Source: JADGGM01 sp025449955 (lineage in GTDB: Bacteria > Gemmatimonadota > Gemmatimonadetes > Gemmatimonadales > Gemmatimonadaceae). From it: a DNA stretch of 39,672 nucleotides. The stretch is taken from NCBI GenBank assembly GCA_036554285.1, contig DATBNO010000049.1:1-39672 (forward strand), read 5' to 3'. A model generated the notes under the pieces. The model did no database searches. It saw only the letters and a program-made list of their open reading frames with translations, and had not been told where the DNA came from. Below are positions 1-8,454 of this stretch, in pieces; position 1 is the first letter of the stretch, and each line of letters opens with the position of its first letter. The position numbers and the translations under genes are program-made.

Positions 1-27
1 CGGGAGACGCGCAATGCGCGTCTCCCG
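1..27 (-). terminator. Hairpin terminator candidate downstream of the outer-membrane protein gene
   Basis: A perfect 12-bp inverted repeat (CGGGAGACGCGC against its complement) with a 3-nt AAT loop lies 25 nt past the stop codon of the minus-strand outer-membrane protein gene. Its position and stability fit a transcription terminator. The window ends at the base of the stem, so any T-tract cannot be seen. Confidence 0.6.
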
Positions 28-52
28 CCCCACACGTCCAACAGTCGCCGCG

Positions 53-715
53 TTAGAAACCGAACCGCAGTCCCGCCGACAACGCCCAGTTCTGCGTCAC
101 CGGCGCGCGAATGTCCTCGCCCGACACGTCCTGCAAGTTGAACCGGCCAATGTAGTCCTTGGCCATGAAACGCAAGCCGATCGATCGCGAGATCCGCGCA
201 TCGATCCCCACGCCGGCGTTCCACGCAAAGTTGGTCGCGCTCGTCGACTGCACGCCCGGACTGCCGTCGTCGAAGTCGAAGTGCATCGCCCCGGCGCCGA
301 CCTGGAAGAACGGCTTCACCGACCCGCGCCCGAACGGTCCCGTCGGCACGCTGAACTGCAATCCGCCATCGTATAACCACACGTTCGTGTTCGCCGCGGC
401 GCCCGTCTCCGCCAGCGGCACATCGACCTGCGTGTTCGACCTCGCGTAGCCCAGGTTTCCGTAGAACGAGATGTTCGGCGCGAGCTTGAGCGCCAGCTGC
501 GCTCCCACCACGGCAGCATCGTCGGACGACATCGATGAGCCCGTGCGACGGCTGAAGAAATCGCCGAACGTGAGGTAGCCCACGTACGGCGTGAATTGCA
601 CTACTTCATCACTGCTCGATTCGTCGATCACGCGCAGGCCGCGTTGCGCGCTCAGCGGCGCGGCAGCGGCCACGAGCGCGAAGATGGCGGCGGCAGCGCC
701 GGTTCCTATACGCAT
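53..715 (-). CDS. Outer-membrane beta-barrel protein (OmpA/OmpW-like porin family)
   Basis: The 220-residue product starts with a signal peptide: an Arg near the N-terminus, an Ala/Val-rich core, and a likely cut after the Ser-Ala-Gln at about residue 24. The mature part has alternating polar/hydrophobic strands such as TPYVGYLTFGD, SFYGNLGYARS and VGAGAMHFDFDD. It ends in Gly-Leu-Arg-Phe-Gly-Phe, the C-terminal aromatic signature recognised by the BAM machinery. This supports a small 8-stranded outer-membrane barrel; the ligand is unknown. A strong GGAGG ribosome site (721-725) sits 5 nt before the ATG. The gene is monocistronic, with a terminator-like hairpin at 1-27. Upstream, an AT-rich patch near 838-847 is the only promoter-like stretch I see. 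Confidence 0.85.
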   Translation of the reverse strand: MRIGTGAAAAIFALVAAAAPLSAQRGLRVIDESSSDEVVQFTPYVGYLTFGDFFSRRTGSSMSSDDAAVVGAQLALKLAPNISFYGNLGYARSNTQVDVPLAETGAAANTNVWLYDGGLQFSVPTGPFGRGSVKPFFQVGAGAMHFDFDDGSPGVQSTSATNFAWNAGVGIDARISRSIGLRFMAKDYIGRFNLQDVSGEDIRAPVTQNWALSAGLRFGF

Positions 716-885
716 CGGTTCCTCCAGTGCGAGATGTCATGCGCCCACATCGCGCACTGAAGGCACGCGTCATGCCCGCTGCCGGCTGTCGCGACCTACG
801 CCGTTGATACCGCGTTACTTGCGCACGGCACAGTCCGATAATTTTGTCGCTCGCGTTGTCCTCGGCCTGGGACGGAATTGTCCAC

Positions 886-3819
886 TCACCGTGTCGCGTG
901 AGTCGCTGGCCCCACGTTCCAATTGATGATCGCGTTCCAGACGAGCGGGAATTCGTGGTGGTTGAGATAGCGGTGCAGCGGATCGAACGTGAATGCCACC
1001 ACGTGCCCCTTCCGCACCGGCACGTCGAAGATCGCGCCCTGCCCAACGATCTCGTCCTGCCCGCGCACCATGCCCGACACCACGTACGGCTCCTCGGTGT
1101 CGTGCGACTTGGCCTTCGCCGCGGTCGTGTCGTGGTGCGCCGGCGTTGTGTTCGGCTCACCCATGATCGGGCCGCTCTCGTTAGGCGTGGGCAGCTTCGT
1201 GCCGTACTGCAGAATCAACATCGCGCTGTCGCGCGGCAGCACCTCGTACAAGGGACCGTTGCCGCGAAACACCGTCGTCGTGTCGGGAAATCCGTAGAGA
1301 ATCGGCGATGCGCGGCGCGCGCGAACGCGGACCACCGACCCCGGGTGGAACAGCGTGTGCGTCGCGTGCGGCGACAGGGCCGGCGCGATGCCCGACTCGG
1401 CCGCGAGGCGAGTCGCCGTCTCGAGCGTGATCAGCTCTCCGCCATCGTCGACGAACGCCCGGAGCGATTGGAGTCCCGCGAAGCCCGGCCCGCCGGTGAT
1501 GTCGGGACTCGAGAACGGCGTCCCCAAGTTAGGCGTGGCGCTGGTCTTCTCGAACGGCAAGGGCCCGAAATCGCGGTTCACGCCGTTGATCATCCGGTCC
1601 AGCGACCCGCCCATGTTGGGCACGAGAATCACGTCGAACCGTTTGCGCAAGTCGCCGCGGCGCAGATCGTCTTTGTCGATCGGCGTGTACGGAATGCCTA
1701 ACTGATCGAACGTGTACCGCGACCAGCCGGCGTCCTGCGTATCGAACCACGAGTGATACACCGCGATGCGCGGCAGATTCACCGCGTGGTGCGGCACATC
1801 GGGCGCCCGATCCGCGCTGACCAGCGGCAGCCCCCATCCCGTGGCGAGCTCGCGCACCGCGTCGGCGCCGGCGTGCTCGATCACCACCGATCCGGCGGGG
1901 AAGCTGTCCTGCCCAACGACGAACGCGCGGTCCGCCACCGAGGCCGTGGCCGCGCGATCGCGCGTGCGCAGATGGAAGAGCGCCGGCAACACTTCGCTCT
2001 GCGCGCGATACGCCAGCAAGTACACCGGGCCGGCTCCCCGCACCGCGCCCGCGAACGCCACCGTGTCGTGCAGCGCCTGGAGTCCGGTCCAGTGGAACAC
2101 CGACGTGTCGTTTACCGCGTGCACGTCCACGCCGTACAGCGCGCCTAACGTCCAGGCGATGTCGTCGTAGGGCGGGTACTGCGCCGTGCTCGGATAGCTC
2201 TGCGTGCTGAGCAGGTTCACCGCCAGGTCGCGATACGGCTGGTCCAGCCGGATCACGAAATCGCCCGCCGAGTCGCCCGTGGTCCGTTGGGCGATCTCGA
2301 TATGCTGGCGCTCGAGCTGATTGATCAGGTACGCCACGCGGCGCGGATCGCGCTGCCGCGCGAATCCCGGAATGACGTACGCGTGCGGCGCCTCGCTGCG
2401 GCCCCGCGCCAGGCTGTTCACGCCCACCTGGTAGAAGTCGTGCAACATCTTCGCCGCGTTGGTCGCCGCGTACGTGAGCGACGCGAACACGCCCGTCTCT
2501 TGATAGTTGATGTTGTCCCGCGAGCTCCAGTACACCTGCTTGGTGGGCGGCCACGACCGATACCACTCGCGCGACGTCACCGGCGCGCCTGCGTACCGCT
2601 CGTCCGACAGGTCGCGCAGGTACGTGTCGCCGCCATCGTTGCCGAACGTCTCGAAGAACCGCCCAACGGAGTTGTGATTGTTCGCCACCCACATACCGTA
2701 GCCCGGCCACCACCCGTCGAAGAACGCCCACGTCCACACGCCGGGCAATCCGGCCGCGCTCAAGGTGGTGATGTCGTTGTTCGCGAGCACCTGCCACTGG
2801 CCAATGATGATCGGGTCGTTGGTCTCGTTGTACGGCCCGGTGCCCGTGGACACGTACAACAACGGCACCGACTCGTGCAGGTCGTGCATGACTAACGGAT
2901 GCCAGTCGTAATAGATGTTGAAGATCGCCTTGGTGAGCGCCAGCGAAATCTGGAGCCCGTCGCGGTTGTTGTCGTGCAGCGCGTATCGGCCCCAGTACGG
3001 CGACGAGCGCGGGAAGCCGTCGTCGAAGGTCGGACGGCCCTTCGTGTAGTGCAGATACCAATCGACCTGCTTGTCGCGCCCATCCGGCTCGCTCACCGGA
3101 TTGATGATCGTGATCACGTGGTTCCGGATCATCGCGTCGGTCGAGTCGTCGCCTACCGCGAGGCGATACGCGAGCTCCGTTAGCATTTCCGGCGAACCCA
3201 TCTCCGGCGAGTGGAGTCCGCCGTTCAAATAGTAGATCGGTTTCGCCTGGCCGATCACATCGATCGCCGAATCCGGCGGCAGCGTGCGCGGATCGGCGAG
3301 CCGTCGCATCAGCGCCTTGTAGTGATCGAGATTGCGCATCGTCTGCTCGTCCGCGATCACAACGAGAACGATCTCCCGTCCCTCCTCGGTGGTCGCGACG
3401 CTGTCGACATGCACGCGCGACGTCGCCTTGGCGAGCGCGCGGAAGTAGGCGTAGATGTCTTTCGAGTGGTGCATCACGCCCGGTGCGCCGGCGATACTCC
3501 CGAAATACGTGAGCGGACTGGGCACCGTCTCGCTGGCCGGAAGCGTCGCGACGACCTGCGGCAGGAACCGCGGGTCGGTCGTCGCCTGGCGGACTAACCG
3601 GGCGTAACCCGTGTCGTCGGCCGCGCGGCGCGGCGTCGGCTTGCGCGCTTCGGCCGCTTGGGACGCTTGGGCAGCGCGAACTGGACGTTGGTAGCCGGCC
3701 ACCGGCTGCTGGATGACCGACGCAGCGGTCAAAAGGAGCGTTAGGGAAAGCACGAGATGTGTCTGGGCTGGGGGTTGGGTGCCGAGGTACCAGTGAGTAT
3801 CACCAAACACACAGTCCAT
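886..3819 (-). CDS. Secreted M14-family zinc carboxypeptidase-like metallopeptidase with a C-terminal extension
   Basis: The product is about 977 residues. I use the ATG at 3819, which has GGAAGGGG just upstream; a TTG lies directly before it, and a GTG at 3753 immediately before the signal core is an alternative. A hydrophobic signal segment (VLSLTLLLTAASV) follows. The peptidase domain occupies roughly residues 105-440. It carries the M14 zinc pair in GGLHSPEMGSPE (His203, Glu206), the NNRDG substrate-binding motif, and DLHES with the probable third ligand His315. The remaining 500 or so residues include a ThuA/amidotransferase-like alpha/beta segment (VILVPNMGGSL, then LRAFVDDGGELITLE) that classical carboxypeptidases lack. 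The expected role is extracytoplasmic protein or peptide degradation; specificity cannot be read from sequence. It does not form an obvious operon: the gene downstream on the same strand is 170 nt away. Confidence 0.88.
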   Translation of the reverse strand: MDCVFGDTHWYLGTQPPAQTHLVLSLTLLLTAASVIQQPVAGYQRPVRAAQASQAAEARKPTPRRAADDTGYARLVRQATTDPRFLPQVVATLPASETVPSPLTYFGSIAGAPGVMHHSKDIYAYFRALAKATSRVHVDSVATTEEGREIVLVVIADEQTMRNLDHYKALMRRLADPRTLPPDSAIDVIGQAKPIYYLNGGLHSPEMGSPEMLTELAYRLAVGDDSTDAMIRNHVITIINPVSEPDGRDKQVDWYLHYTKGRPTFDDGFPRSSPYWGRYALHDNNRDGLQISLALTKAIFNIYYDWHPLVMHDLHESVPLLYVSTGTGPYNETNDPIIIGQWQVLANNDITTLSAAGLPGVWTWAFFDGWWPGYGMWVANNHNSVGRFFETFGNDGGDTYLRDLSDERYAGAPVTSREWYRSWPPTKQVYWSSRDNINYQETGVFASLTYAATNAAKMLHDFYQVGVNSLARGRSEAPHAYVIPGFARQRDPRRVAYLINQLERQHIEIAQRTTGDSAGDFVIRLDQPYRDLAVNLLSTQSYPSTAQYPPYDDIAWTLGALYGVDVHAVNDTSVFHWTGLQALHDTVAFAGAVRGAGPVYLLAYRAQSEVLPALFHLRTRDRAATASVADRAFVVGQDSFPAGSVVIEHAGADAVRELATGWGLPLVSADRAPDVPHHAVNLPRIAVYHSWFDTQDAGWSRYTFDQLGIPYTPIDKDDLRRGDLRKRFDVILVPNMGGSLDRMINGVNRDFGPLPFEKTSATPNLGTPFSSPDITGGPGFAGLQSLRAFVDDGGELITLETATRLAAESGIAPALSPHATHTLFHPGSVVRVRARRASPILYGFPDTTTVFRGNGPLYEVLPRDSAMLILQYGTKLPTPNESGPIMGEPNTTPAHHDTTAAKAKSHDTEEPYVVSGMVRGQDEIVGQGAIFDVPVRKGHVVAFTFDPLHRYLNHHEFPLVWNAIINWNVGPATHATR

Positions 3820-3915
3820 CAACCCCTTCCGCCCCGTCGGCGCCGTTCCCCCAGGGTGTCCGAATCGTCAACTAACGAGGGTTCATCGGTCGGACATGAC
3901 AGGAGAGGCGGGCCA

Positions 3916-4893
3916 ATGCGAGTATTTTTGACTGGAGCGGCCGGACCGCTCGGACGCGCGCTCACCGAGGTGTTCCGTGAACGCGGAGACGCCGTGGTCG
4001 GACAGGTTCGTCGCCGCAGCGGCATCGGTGTGCTGCGGAAGTTGGGCGCCGAGCCCGTGATGAGCGATCTGATGCGCGCGCGGCTGCTCGCCGACGCGAT
4101 GCAGGGATGCGACCTCGTCGTCCACGTCGCGCAGTTCTTCGACTTCTGGGCGCCGCAGGCCTCGACCTTCCATGCCGTGAACGTGTACGGCGCCGAGAAC
4201 ACGCTCGCGGCTGCGCTCGAAGCGCGCGTCCCGCGCGTCGTGTACGTCTCGTCGTCGCTAACGATCGGTGAGGCGCCCGGATTCTGGGGCACCGAACGCA
4301 CCGTGCATCGCGGCTACACACACACCGCGTACGAGCGCTCCAAGCTCACCGCGGAGCACGCGGTGCTGCGCTATCGCGCCAAAGGCGTCGACGTCATCGT
4401 CGTCAATCCGAGTCTCATCGTCTCGTCCGGTGACTCCGGCTGGTTGGGCCGAATGGTCGCCGATTTCGTGACCGGCAAACGTCGCCGCACCGGTGACGCG
4501 CCGATGGGTTGGATCTGGGCGCGTGACGCCGCCACCGGCATCGCGCTCGCTGCCGAGAAGGGACACAGCGGCTCGCGATACATTCTGAACGGCGAGACGA
4601 TGTCGACACGCGAGTTCATGACGCGCGTGACGAAAGTCGCCGGGAAGGCAGCGCCGGGCATCACGCCCAACTGGCTCGCCACGACGACAGCGACGTTCTC
4701 GACCGCTGCGGCATCGCTGTTCGGCGGCCGTCCTCGCATGCCGCTCGATGAAGCACGCTTCGCAACGTCCGGCTTCCGCGTGGATGGCTCGCACGCGTGC
4801 GCTGCGCTCGGACTCGAGTACACGCCGATGTCGCGATACTTGCCCGCGATCATCGGCAGCTATCGCGGAAGCGCGAAGCTCCTCGCCGCGTGA
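3916..4893 (+). CDS. NAD(P)-dependent epimerase/dehydratase (extended SDR)
   Basis: A 325-residue Rossmann-fold protein. The nucleotide-binding motif TGAAGPLG (residues 6-13) begins the protein, the catalytic Ser region is VSSSL (about 111-115), and the active-site pair Tyr139/Lys143 lies in TAYERSK. Length and motifs match extended SDRs, including dihydroflavonol-4-reductase-like and HpnA-like sugar epimerases. The substrate cannot be assigned. The ATG at 3916 is chosen because the Rossmann strand MRVFLTG starts there and AGGAG (3901-3905) lies upstream. In-frame codons further upstream give low-complexity residues with no homology look. The gene is divergent from the M14 peptidase across about 95 nt and is followed by a strong hairpin. 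Confidence 0.85.
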   Translation: MRVFLTGAAGPLGRALTEVFRERGDAVVGQVRRRSGIGVLRKLGAEPVMSDLMRARLLADAMQGCDLVVHVAQFFDFWAPQASTFHAVNVYGAENTLAAALEARVPRVVYVSSSLTIGEAPGFWGTERTVHRGYTHTAYERSKLTAEHAVLRYRAKGVDVIVVNPSLIVSSGDSGWLGRMVADFVTGKRRRTGDAPMGWIWARDAATGIALAAEKGHSGSRYILNGETMSTREFMTRVTKVAGKAAPGITPNWLATTTATFSTAAASLFGGRPRMPLDEARFATSGFRVDGSHACAALGLEYTPMSRYLPAIIGSYRGSAKLLAA

Positions 4894-4903
4894 TGTAACG
4901 CCC

Positions 4904-4934
4904 CGCGCGCGCCGCTGAAAATTCGGCGCGCGCG
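4904..4934 (+). terminator. GC-rich hairpin downstream of the SDR gene
   Basis: An 11-bp perfect stem (CGCGCGCGCCG and its complement) encloses a 9-nt loop, CTGAAAATT, starting 11 nt after the stop codon. No T-tract follows, so intrinsic termination is plausible but not certain. The remaining intergenic DNA up to 5172 shows no other feature I can support. Confidence 0.45.
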
Positions 4935-5172
4935 TGTGCCGCGCGCAGCAACGCATCGCGGCGACTCACTCATCTCACATCCCGACACCGCGTGCAACAC
5001 CGCGTTGCAGTACGCGAAGCGCGCGTGCGGCAACGCGTGTCACGCATCGACGCACGCGAGCGACACGCCCCGCGCGGGCTGTTACGCGGTGTCTCTGTAA
5101 ATCTTCCATGATTGAGCTCGCGCGTGTCGACCGCGAGAACGTTGTTGATCGCAAATCCGTCGAGGCCGCATC

Positions 5173-5583
5173 GTGCAGCTCACACAATCGGAGAACCGAC
5201 CGCTGTCGCTAGTGCCGCCGCCGTTGCCCGCGGTTCGTGCACTGATTCTGGCCGGCCACGTCGATACGGCTTCGCTCCTCGATGACTTCGTGATTCGCTC
5301 CGGTCTCGCGCCCGTCCACGCGCGGGACGACGAGCCGATGGATCAAGCCATCGCGCGCACGCGTCCGCGTGTTGCGATCGTCGACTTCGATCATCCGTGC
5401 GCGACGTCGTCGCGCTTGCCGGAGCTGTTGGGCGCGGTGGGCGCGCGCTTGTTGCTGTGCGCGGCATTGCACCGCAACGCCGAAGCACGCGATCGCGCGC
5501 TGCGCACGGGCTCGCTGTATTTCCCGCTTCCCATCACCTACCGCGATTTCGACTTGGTGCTCCGCACGGCGCTCTTGCTCTAG
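5173..5583 (+). CDS. Degenerate receiver-like (CheY-fold) protein
   Basis: A 136-residue protein starting at a GTG with GAGG about 7 nt upstream. The pattern resembles a response-regulator receiver domain: strand ALILAG (23-28), strand VAIVDFD (67-73) where the phospho-acceptor Asp would be, strand RLLLCAA (92-98), and YFPLPI (116-121) in the place of the conserved Lys-Pro. The acidic pair after strand 1 is missing (Gly-His instead) and the conserved Lys is replaced. If it is a receiver fold it is probably a non-phosphorylatable pseudo-receiver. No kinase or output domain is adjacent. Family assignment is tentative; an unrelated alpha/beta protein is the alternative. Confidence 0.55.
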   Translation: MQLTQSENRPLSLVPPPLPAVRALILAGHVDTASLLDDFVIRSGLAPVHARDDEPMDQAIARTRPRVAIVDFDHPCATSSRLPELLGAVGARLLLCAALHRNAEARDRALRTGSLYFPLPITYRDFDLVLRTALLL

Positions 5584-5673
5584 CCGGGCGCACGTCGAAG
5601 CACACGCGGCCACGCGTGAAACTCCGCAGGTGTGCCACCGTACGTCAGGGCGACTTCGACTCATTGCCCTCCC

Positions 5674-6861
5674 ATGCGATTTGCCATACCCTCGACGCGC
5701 CGTCGCTTCACGCGTGCGACCGCGTTCGTGGTCGCGCTCGCCGCTCCGCTCACGGGCCTGTCGGCCCAGTCGAGCTCTCCCACTGACACCACCCGCGCGG
5801 CGCCCGACACCGCGACCTACGGAGCATTGCATCTCACCGTGCACGATGTCGGGATCGCCATCGGCAACGCGCGGCACGTGGACGGCATTCGCCTCAACTA
5901 TCGCGACAGCGGCCGCTACGTCGTGCATGGATTGAACGCCACGGTGTGGACCACCTATCCGCACGCTGACGGATTGGTGCAGGGCATTGCGTTGGGCGTG
6001 CCGGTTACACAGGCGCGTGAAATCGACGGACTTGGCGTGGGACTGGGGCTTGGCGCAGATGACAACCTGAGCGGCCTCGCGATGGGCCTCGGCGTGGGCG
6101 CGGGCAAGTCGATTCGCGGGATCATGATCGCCGGCTTGGGCGCCGGATCCGGTGGCGACATGGTGGGCATCGCCATCGGTGGACTCGGCGTGGGCGCTGG
6201 ACGGAACGTGCGCGGTATCCTCATCGGCGGCCTTGGCGTCGGCGCCGGTGAGAGTATGACGGGCGTGAGCATCGCCGGACTCGGGTCGGGCGCGGGCAAT
6301 CGCGTTCGAGGCTTGAGCGTGGCCGGACTCGGCGTCGGTGCGGGAGAGAGTCTCGAGGGCATATCGGTGGCGGGGATCGGAGTGGGCGCGGGCACCAGCG
6401 TTCGCGGCCTGACGTTGGCGGGCATTGGCGTCGGCGCGGGAGACGACGTGGAGGGCATCACGTTCGGCGGACTCGGCGTGGGTGCGGGCAATCGAGTCCG
6501 CGGTCTCACGGTGGCCGGCATCGGCGTCGGCGCCGGCTCATTGGTGGAAGGCATCACGATCGCCGGCGTGGGCGTCGGGGCTCCACGCGTGCGCGGACTC
6601 GTTGTGAGTCTCACGACGGGCGGCGAAGACGTGAAGGGCGTGTTGCTCGCACCGGCTTTCGTCCACATTCCGCGCGACGGCTCGTTCACCGGATTCTCGG
6701 CGAGCGCGTTCAATCAAGTGAAAGGCACGCAGCACGGACTCACGTTGGGCATCTTCAATTTCGCGCACGAATTGCATGGCGTGCAGTTGGGACTTCTCAA
6801 CTATGCGGGCAACAATCGGGGCATCGCCAAGCTGCTGCCGTTCGTGAACGCGCATCATTGA
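5674..6861 (+). CDS. Exported 16-residue glycine-rich repeat protein (probable beta-solenoid surface protein)
   Basis: A 395-residue protein. The ATG at 5674 is preferred because a signal peptide follows at once (Arg-rich n-region, AFVVALAAPLTG core, Ala-Gln cut near residue 32). Residues 50-122 form a non-repeat cap. From residue 139 a 16-residue unit of the form LGVGAGxxxRGixIAG repeats about ten times with exact spacing, then ends in a shortened unit near 307. The C-terminal part (HGLTLGIFNF, VQLGLLNYAG) resembles the surface-repeat proteins known from Leptospira (LA_2272-type). Regular glycine and aliphatic positions suggest a stacked beta-solenoid on the cell surface or in the periplasm. 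The function is unknown. No Shine-Dalgarno sequence is evident. Confidence 0.8.
   Translation: MRFAIPSTRRRFTRATAFVVALAAPLTGLSAQSSSPTDTTRAAPDTATYGALHLTVHDVGIAIGNARHVDGIRLNYRDSGRYVVHGLNATVWTTYPHADGLVQGIALGVPVTQAREIDGLGVGLGLGADDNLSGLAMGLGVGAGKSIRGIMIAGLGAGSGGDMVGIAIGGLGVGAGRNVRGILIGGLGVGAGESMTGVSIAGLGSGAGNRVRGLSVAGLGVGAGESLEGISVAGIGVGAGTSVRGLTLAGIGVGAGDDVEGITFGGLGVGAGNRVRGLTVAGIGVGAGSLVEGITIAGVGVGAPRVRGLVVSLTTGGEDVKGVLLAPAFVHIPRDGSFTGFSASAFNQVKGTQHGLTLGIFNFAHELHGVQLGLLNYAGNNRGIAKLLPFVNAHH
6088..6594 (+). repeat. Tandem 48-bp coding repeats (16 residues each)
   Basis: About ten in-frame tandem units encode LGVGAG-type 16-mers inside the exported repeat protein. Position 10 of successive units reads Arg148, Val164, Arg180, Thr196, Arg212, Glu228, Arg244, Glu260, Arg276, Glu292, so neighbouring units alternate and the true period is 32 residues (96 bp). 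The DNA copies have diverged at synonymous sites, so this is not a recent expansion. Confidence 0.85.
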
Positions 6862-6948
6862 GAAGGCGCCGTCGTTAAGCTTTCTTCACGAACGTCGAGC
6901 TCGTTTGACTCGTCCATCGGGTAACCCAAACGGCCCGAGAGGACCTTC

Positions 6949-7200
6949 ATGACGAACAAGCTCAGACTCGCGCTCGGAACGCTGGCCGTGGCCGGCATTG
7001 CTTCGCTGTCCTTCTACGCCGGCAGCGCTTCGGCCGCCGAGAGGCATCCGGCGATCAACGCGGCAGTGGATGCGCTGGTGAAGGCGCGCTTCGACCTCCA
7101 GCACGCCGCGCACGATTTCGGCGGGCATCGCGTGAAGGCGATGGAGGCAACCGACGCCGCGATCGAGCAGCTCAAGATCTGTTTGCAGTACGACAAGTAG
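6949..7200 (+). CDS. Small exported helical protein of unknown function
   Basis: An 83-residue protein with a clear signal peptide (Lys/Arg n-region, LGTLAVAGIASLSFYAG core, cut near Ala-Ser-Ala at about residue 29). The mature 54 residues are amphipathic helix with heptad-like spacing: a short acidic/basic helix, the phrase HDFGGHR, then a second helix ending in a single Cys. Proteins with this HPAI...DFGGHR pattern occur as uncharacterised periplasmic proteins; I do not know a function. A good AGAGGA site precedes the ATG. It lies 87 nt after the repeat protein and could share its transcript. Confidence 0.7.
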   Translation: MTNKLRLALGTLAVAGIASLSFYAGSASAAERHPAINAAVDALVKARFDLQHAAHDFGGHRVKAMEATDAAIEQLKICLQYDK

Positions 7201-7213
7201 TCAATCGGGCGCA

Positions 7214-7248
7214 GGAGCCCGGCGCGTGACCGCGACCGGCCGGGTTCC
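7214..7248 (+). terminator. Imperfect hairpin after the small exported protein gene
   Basis: GGAGCCCGGC pairs with GCCGGGTTCC (one G-T pair) around a 15-nt loop, beginning 14 nt after the stop codon. No T-run follows, so it is a weak terminator candidate. The rest of the 7201-7437 gap holds one copy of the GCCTAAC word (7280-7286) and no gene I can support. Confidence 0.3.
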
Positions 7249-7437
7249 CACGCCATGCTTCACCGGCTGCCACACTTCCGCCTAACGCAACGCCCGCCGG
7301 ACCAGCGCCCCACAGGGCTGCCGCCGGCCGCCGCCCCATTCCGTCAGCGTTTTATTCGAGACCCGTCTGGGAACTGTTAGTGCGCCCGGGCGGTCCGCTC
7401 GCTCGCCAGGCGTGGTCGAACCGCACATATTGGTGTG

Positions 7438-8454
7438 ATGTTCTCGACGTGCATTTTCTGCCACGCGTCGCTGGGCGCCAACGCGGTGATCGAGCCCTTC
7501 CCGGTGGGAAGACGACTCGCGTTCGATCCTGCGCGCGGGCGGTTGTGGGTGGTGTGCACACAATGCGAGCGCTGGAATTTGTCGCCGCTCGACGAGCGGT
7601 GGGAAGCGATCGAGGTTTGCGAGCGCAAGTTCCGAGGCACGAAATTGCGCTTCTCGACTGACAACGTCGGCCTCGCGCGCATTGCCGATGGCGTGACGCT
7701 GGTGCGCATCGGCGAGCCGCTCCGTCCCGAGCTCGCTGCGTGGCGCTACGGTGATCAGTTCGGTCGCCGACGTCGTCACCGTATCGCACAAGCGGGCGCC
7801 GGTGTGACCACGGTTGGCGCCACGTTGGTCGGCGGACCCGCGGTCGGCGTGAGTGTGGGCGGCTTCGCGTGGCTGCTCTCGCAGTGGGGACGCGCGATCG
7901 TGTACGGCTCGCCCAAGGCGATCATCGCGCGCATTCCCATTGGTGGCGGCGTCGTGGTGCCCGTGCGCCGCGCGGATCTCGAGCGGCTTGCGGTGCGCGG
8001 CGGGACATCGGCCACCGATTGGGCGTTGTGCGTACGCTACTCCAGCTCGCCATCGAACGTGCCGCCCGTCGAGCTCGAGGGCGCGGAAGCGCAGCGGGCC
8101 GCGGCCATGCTGCTCCCGGTAGTCAATCGATTCGGCGGCACGCGCGCGCAGATCGCCGAGGCGGTGCAGGTGCTCGAGGACGCCGTCACTCCGTTAGGCG
8201 TGTTCGCGCTCACCGTGCGCCAGCAGGACCACGCGCTGGTGATGCGCCTCCCGACGTCGGTGCGTCTCGCGCTCGAGATGGCGGCGCACGAGGAGCGCGA
8301 GCGGCGCGCGTTGCAGGGCGAGTTGACCGCGCTCGAGCGCGAATGGCGCGAAGCGGAGGAAATCGCGGCCATCGCCGACAACCTGTTGCTACCGTCGCGT
8401 GTCGACGATGTGATCGGCGAGCTGCGCCGGCGTCCGGAGCCCACCGGCACGTGA
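7438..8454 (+). CDS. Zinc-ribbon protein with a membrane segment, unknown function
   Basis: A 338-residue protein (ATG at 7438; a GTG directly before it is the alternative). The N-terminus has a four-cysteine zinc-ribbon pattern: Cys5-x2-Cys8 and Cys40-x2-Cys43. A hydrophobic Gly/Ala/Val-rich stretch (about residues 121-150, GATLVGGPAVGVSVGGFAWLL) may cross or enter the membrane. The C-terminal third is charged and helical (EMAAHEERERRALQGEL), probably coiled coil. I do not recognise the family. Its TGA overlaps the GTG of the MFS transporter (GTGA), so the two are translationally coupled and may act together. Confidence 0.7.
   Translation: MFSTCIFCHASLGANAVIEPFPVGRRLAFDPARGRLWVVCTQCERWNLSPLDERWEAIEVCERKFRGTKLRFSTDNVGLARIADGVTLVRIGEPLRPELAAWRYGDQFGRRRRHRIAQAGAGVTTVGATLVGGPAVGVSVGGFAWLLSQWGRAIVYGSPKAIIARIPIGGGVVVPVRRADLERLAVRGGTSATDWALCVRYSSSPSNVPPVELEGAEAQRAAAMLLPVVNRFGGTRAQIAEAVQVLEDAVTPLGVFALTVRQQDHALVMRLPTSVRLALEMAAHEERERRALQGELTALEREWREAEEIAAIADNLLLPSRVDDVIGELRRRPEPTGT

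Noticed and set aside
3757..3915. N-terminal extension of the SDR gene to an upstream start
   Set aside because: The extra 53 residues are Arg/Ser/Pro-rich and lie before the Rossmann nucleotide-binding strand, where SDR proteins normally begin.
4935..5172. A possible small gene in the gap before the receiver-like gene
   Set aside because: Short open frames on both strands are Arg/Thr/Ala-rich GC artefacts with no ribosome site or recognisable motif.
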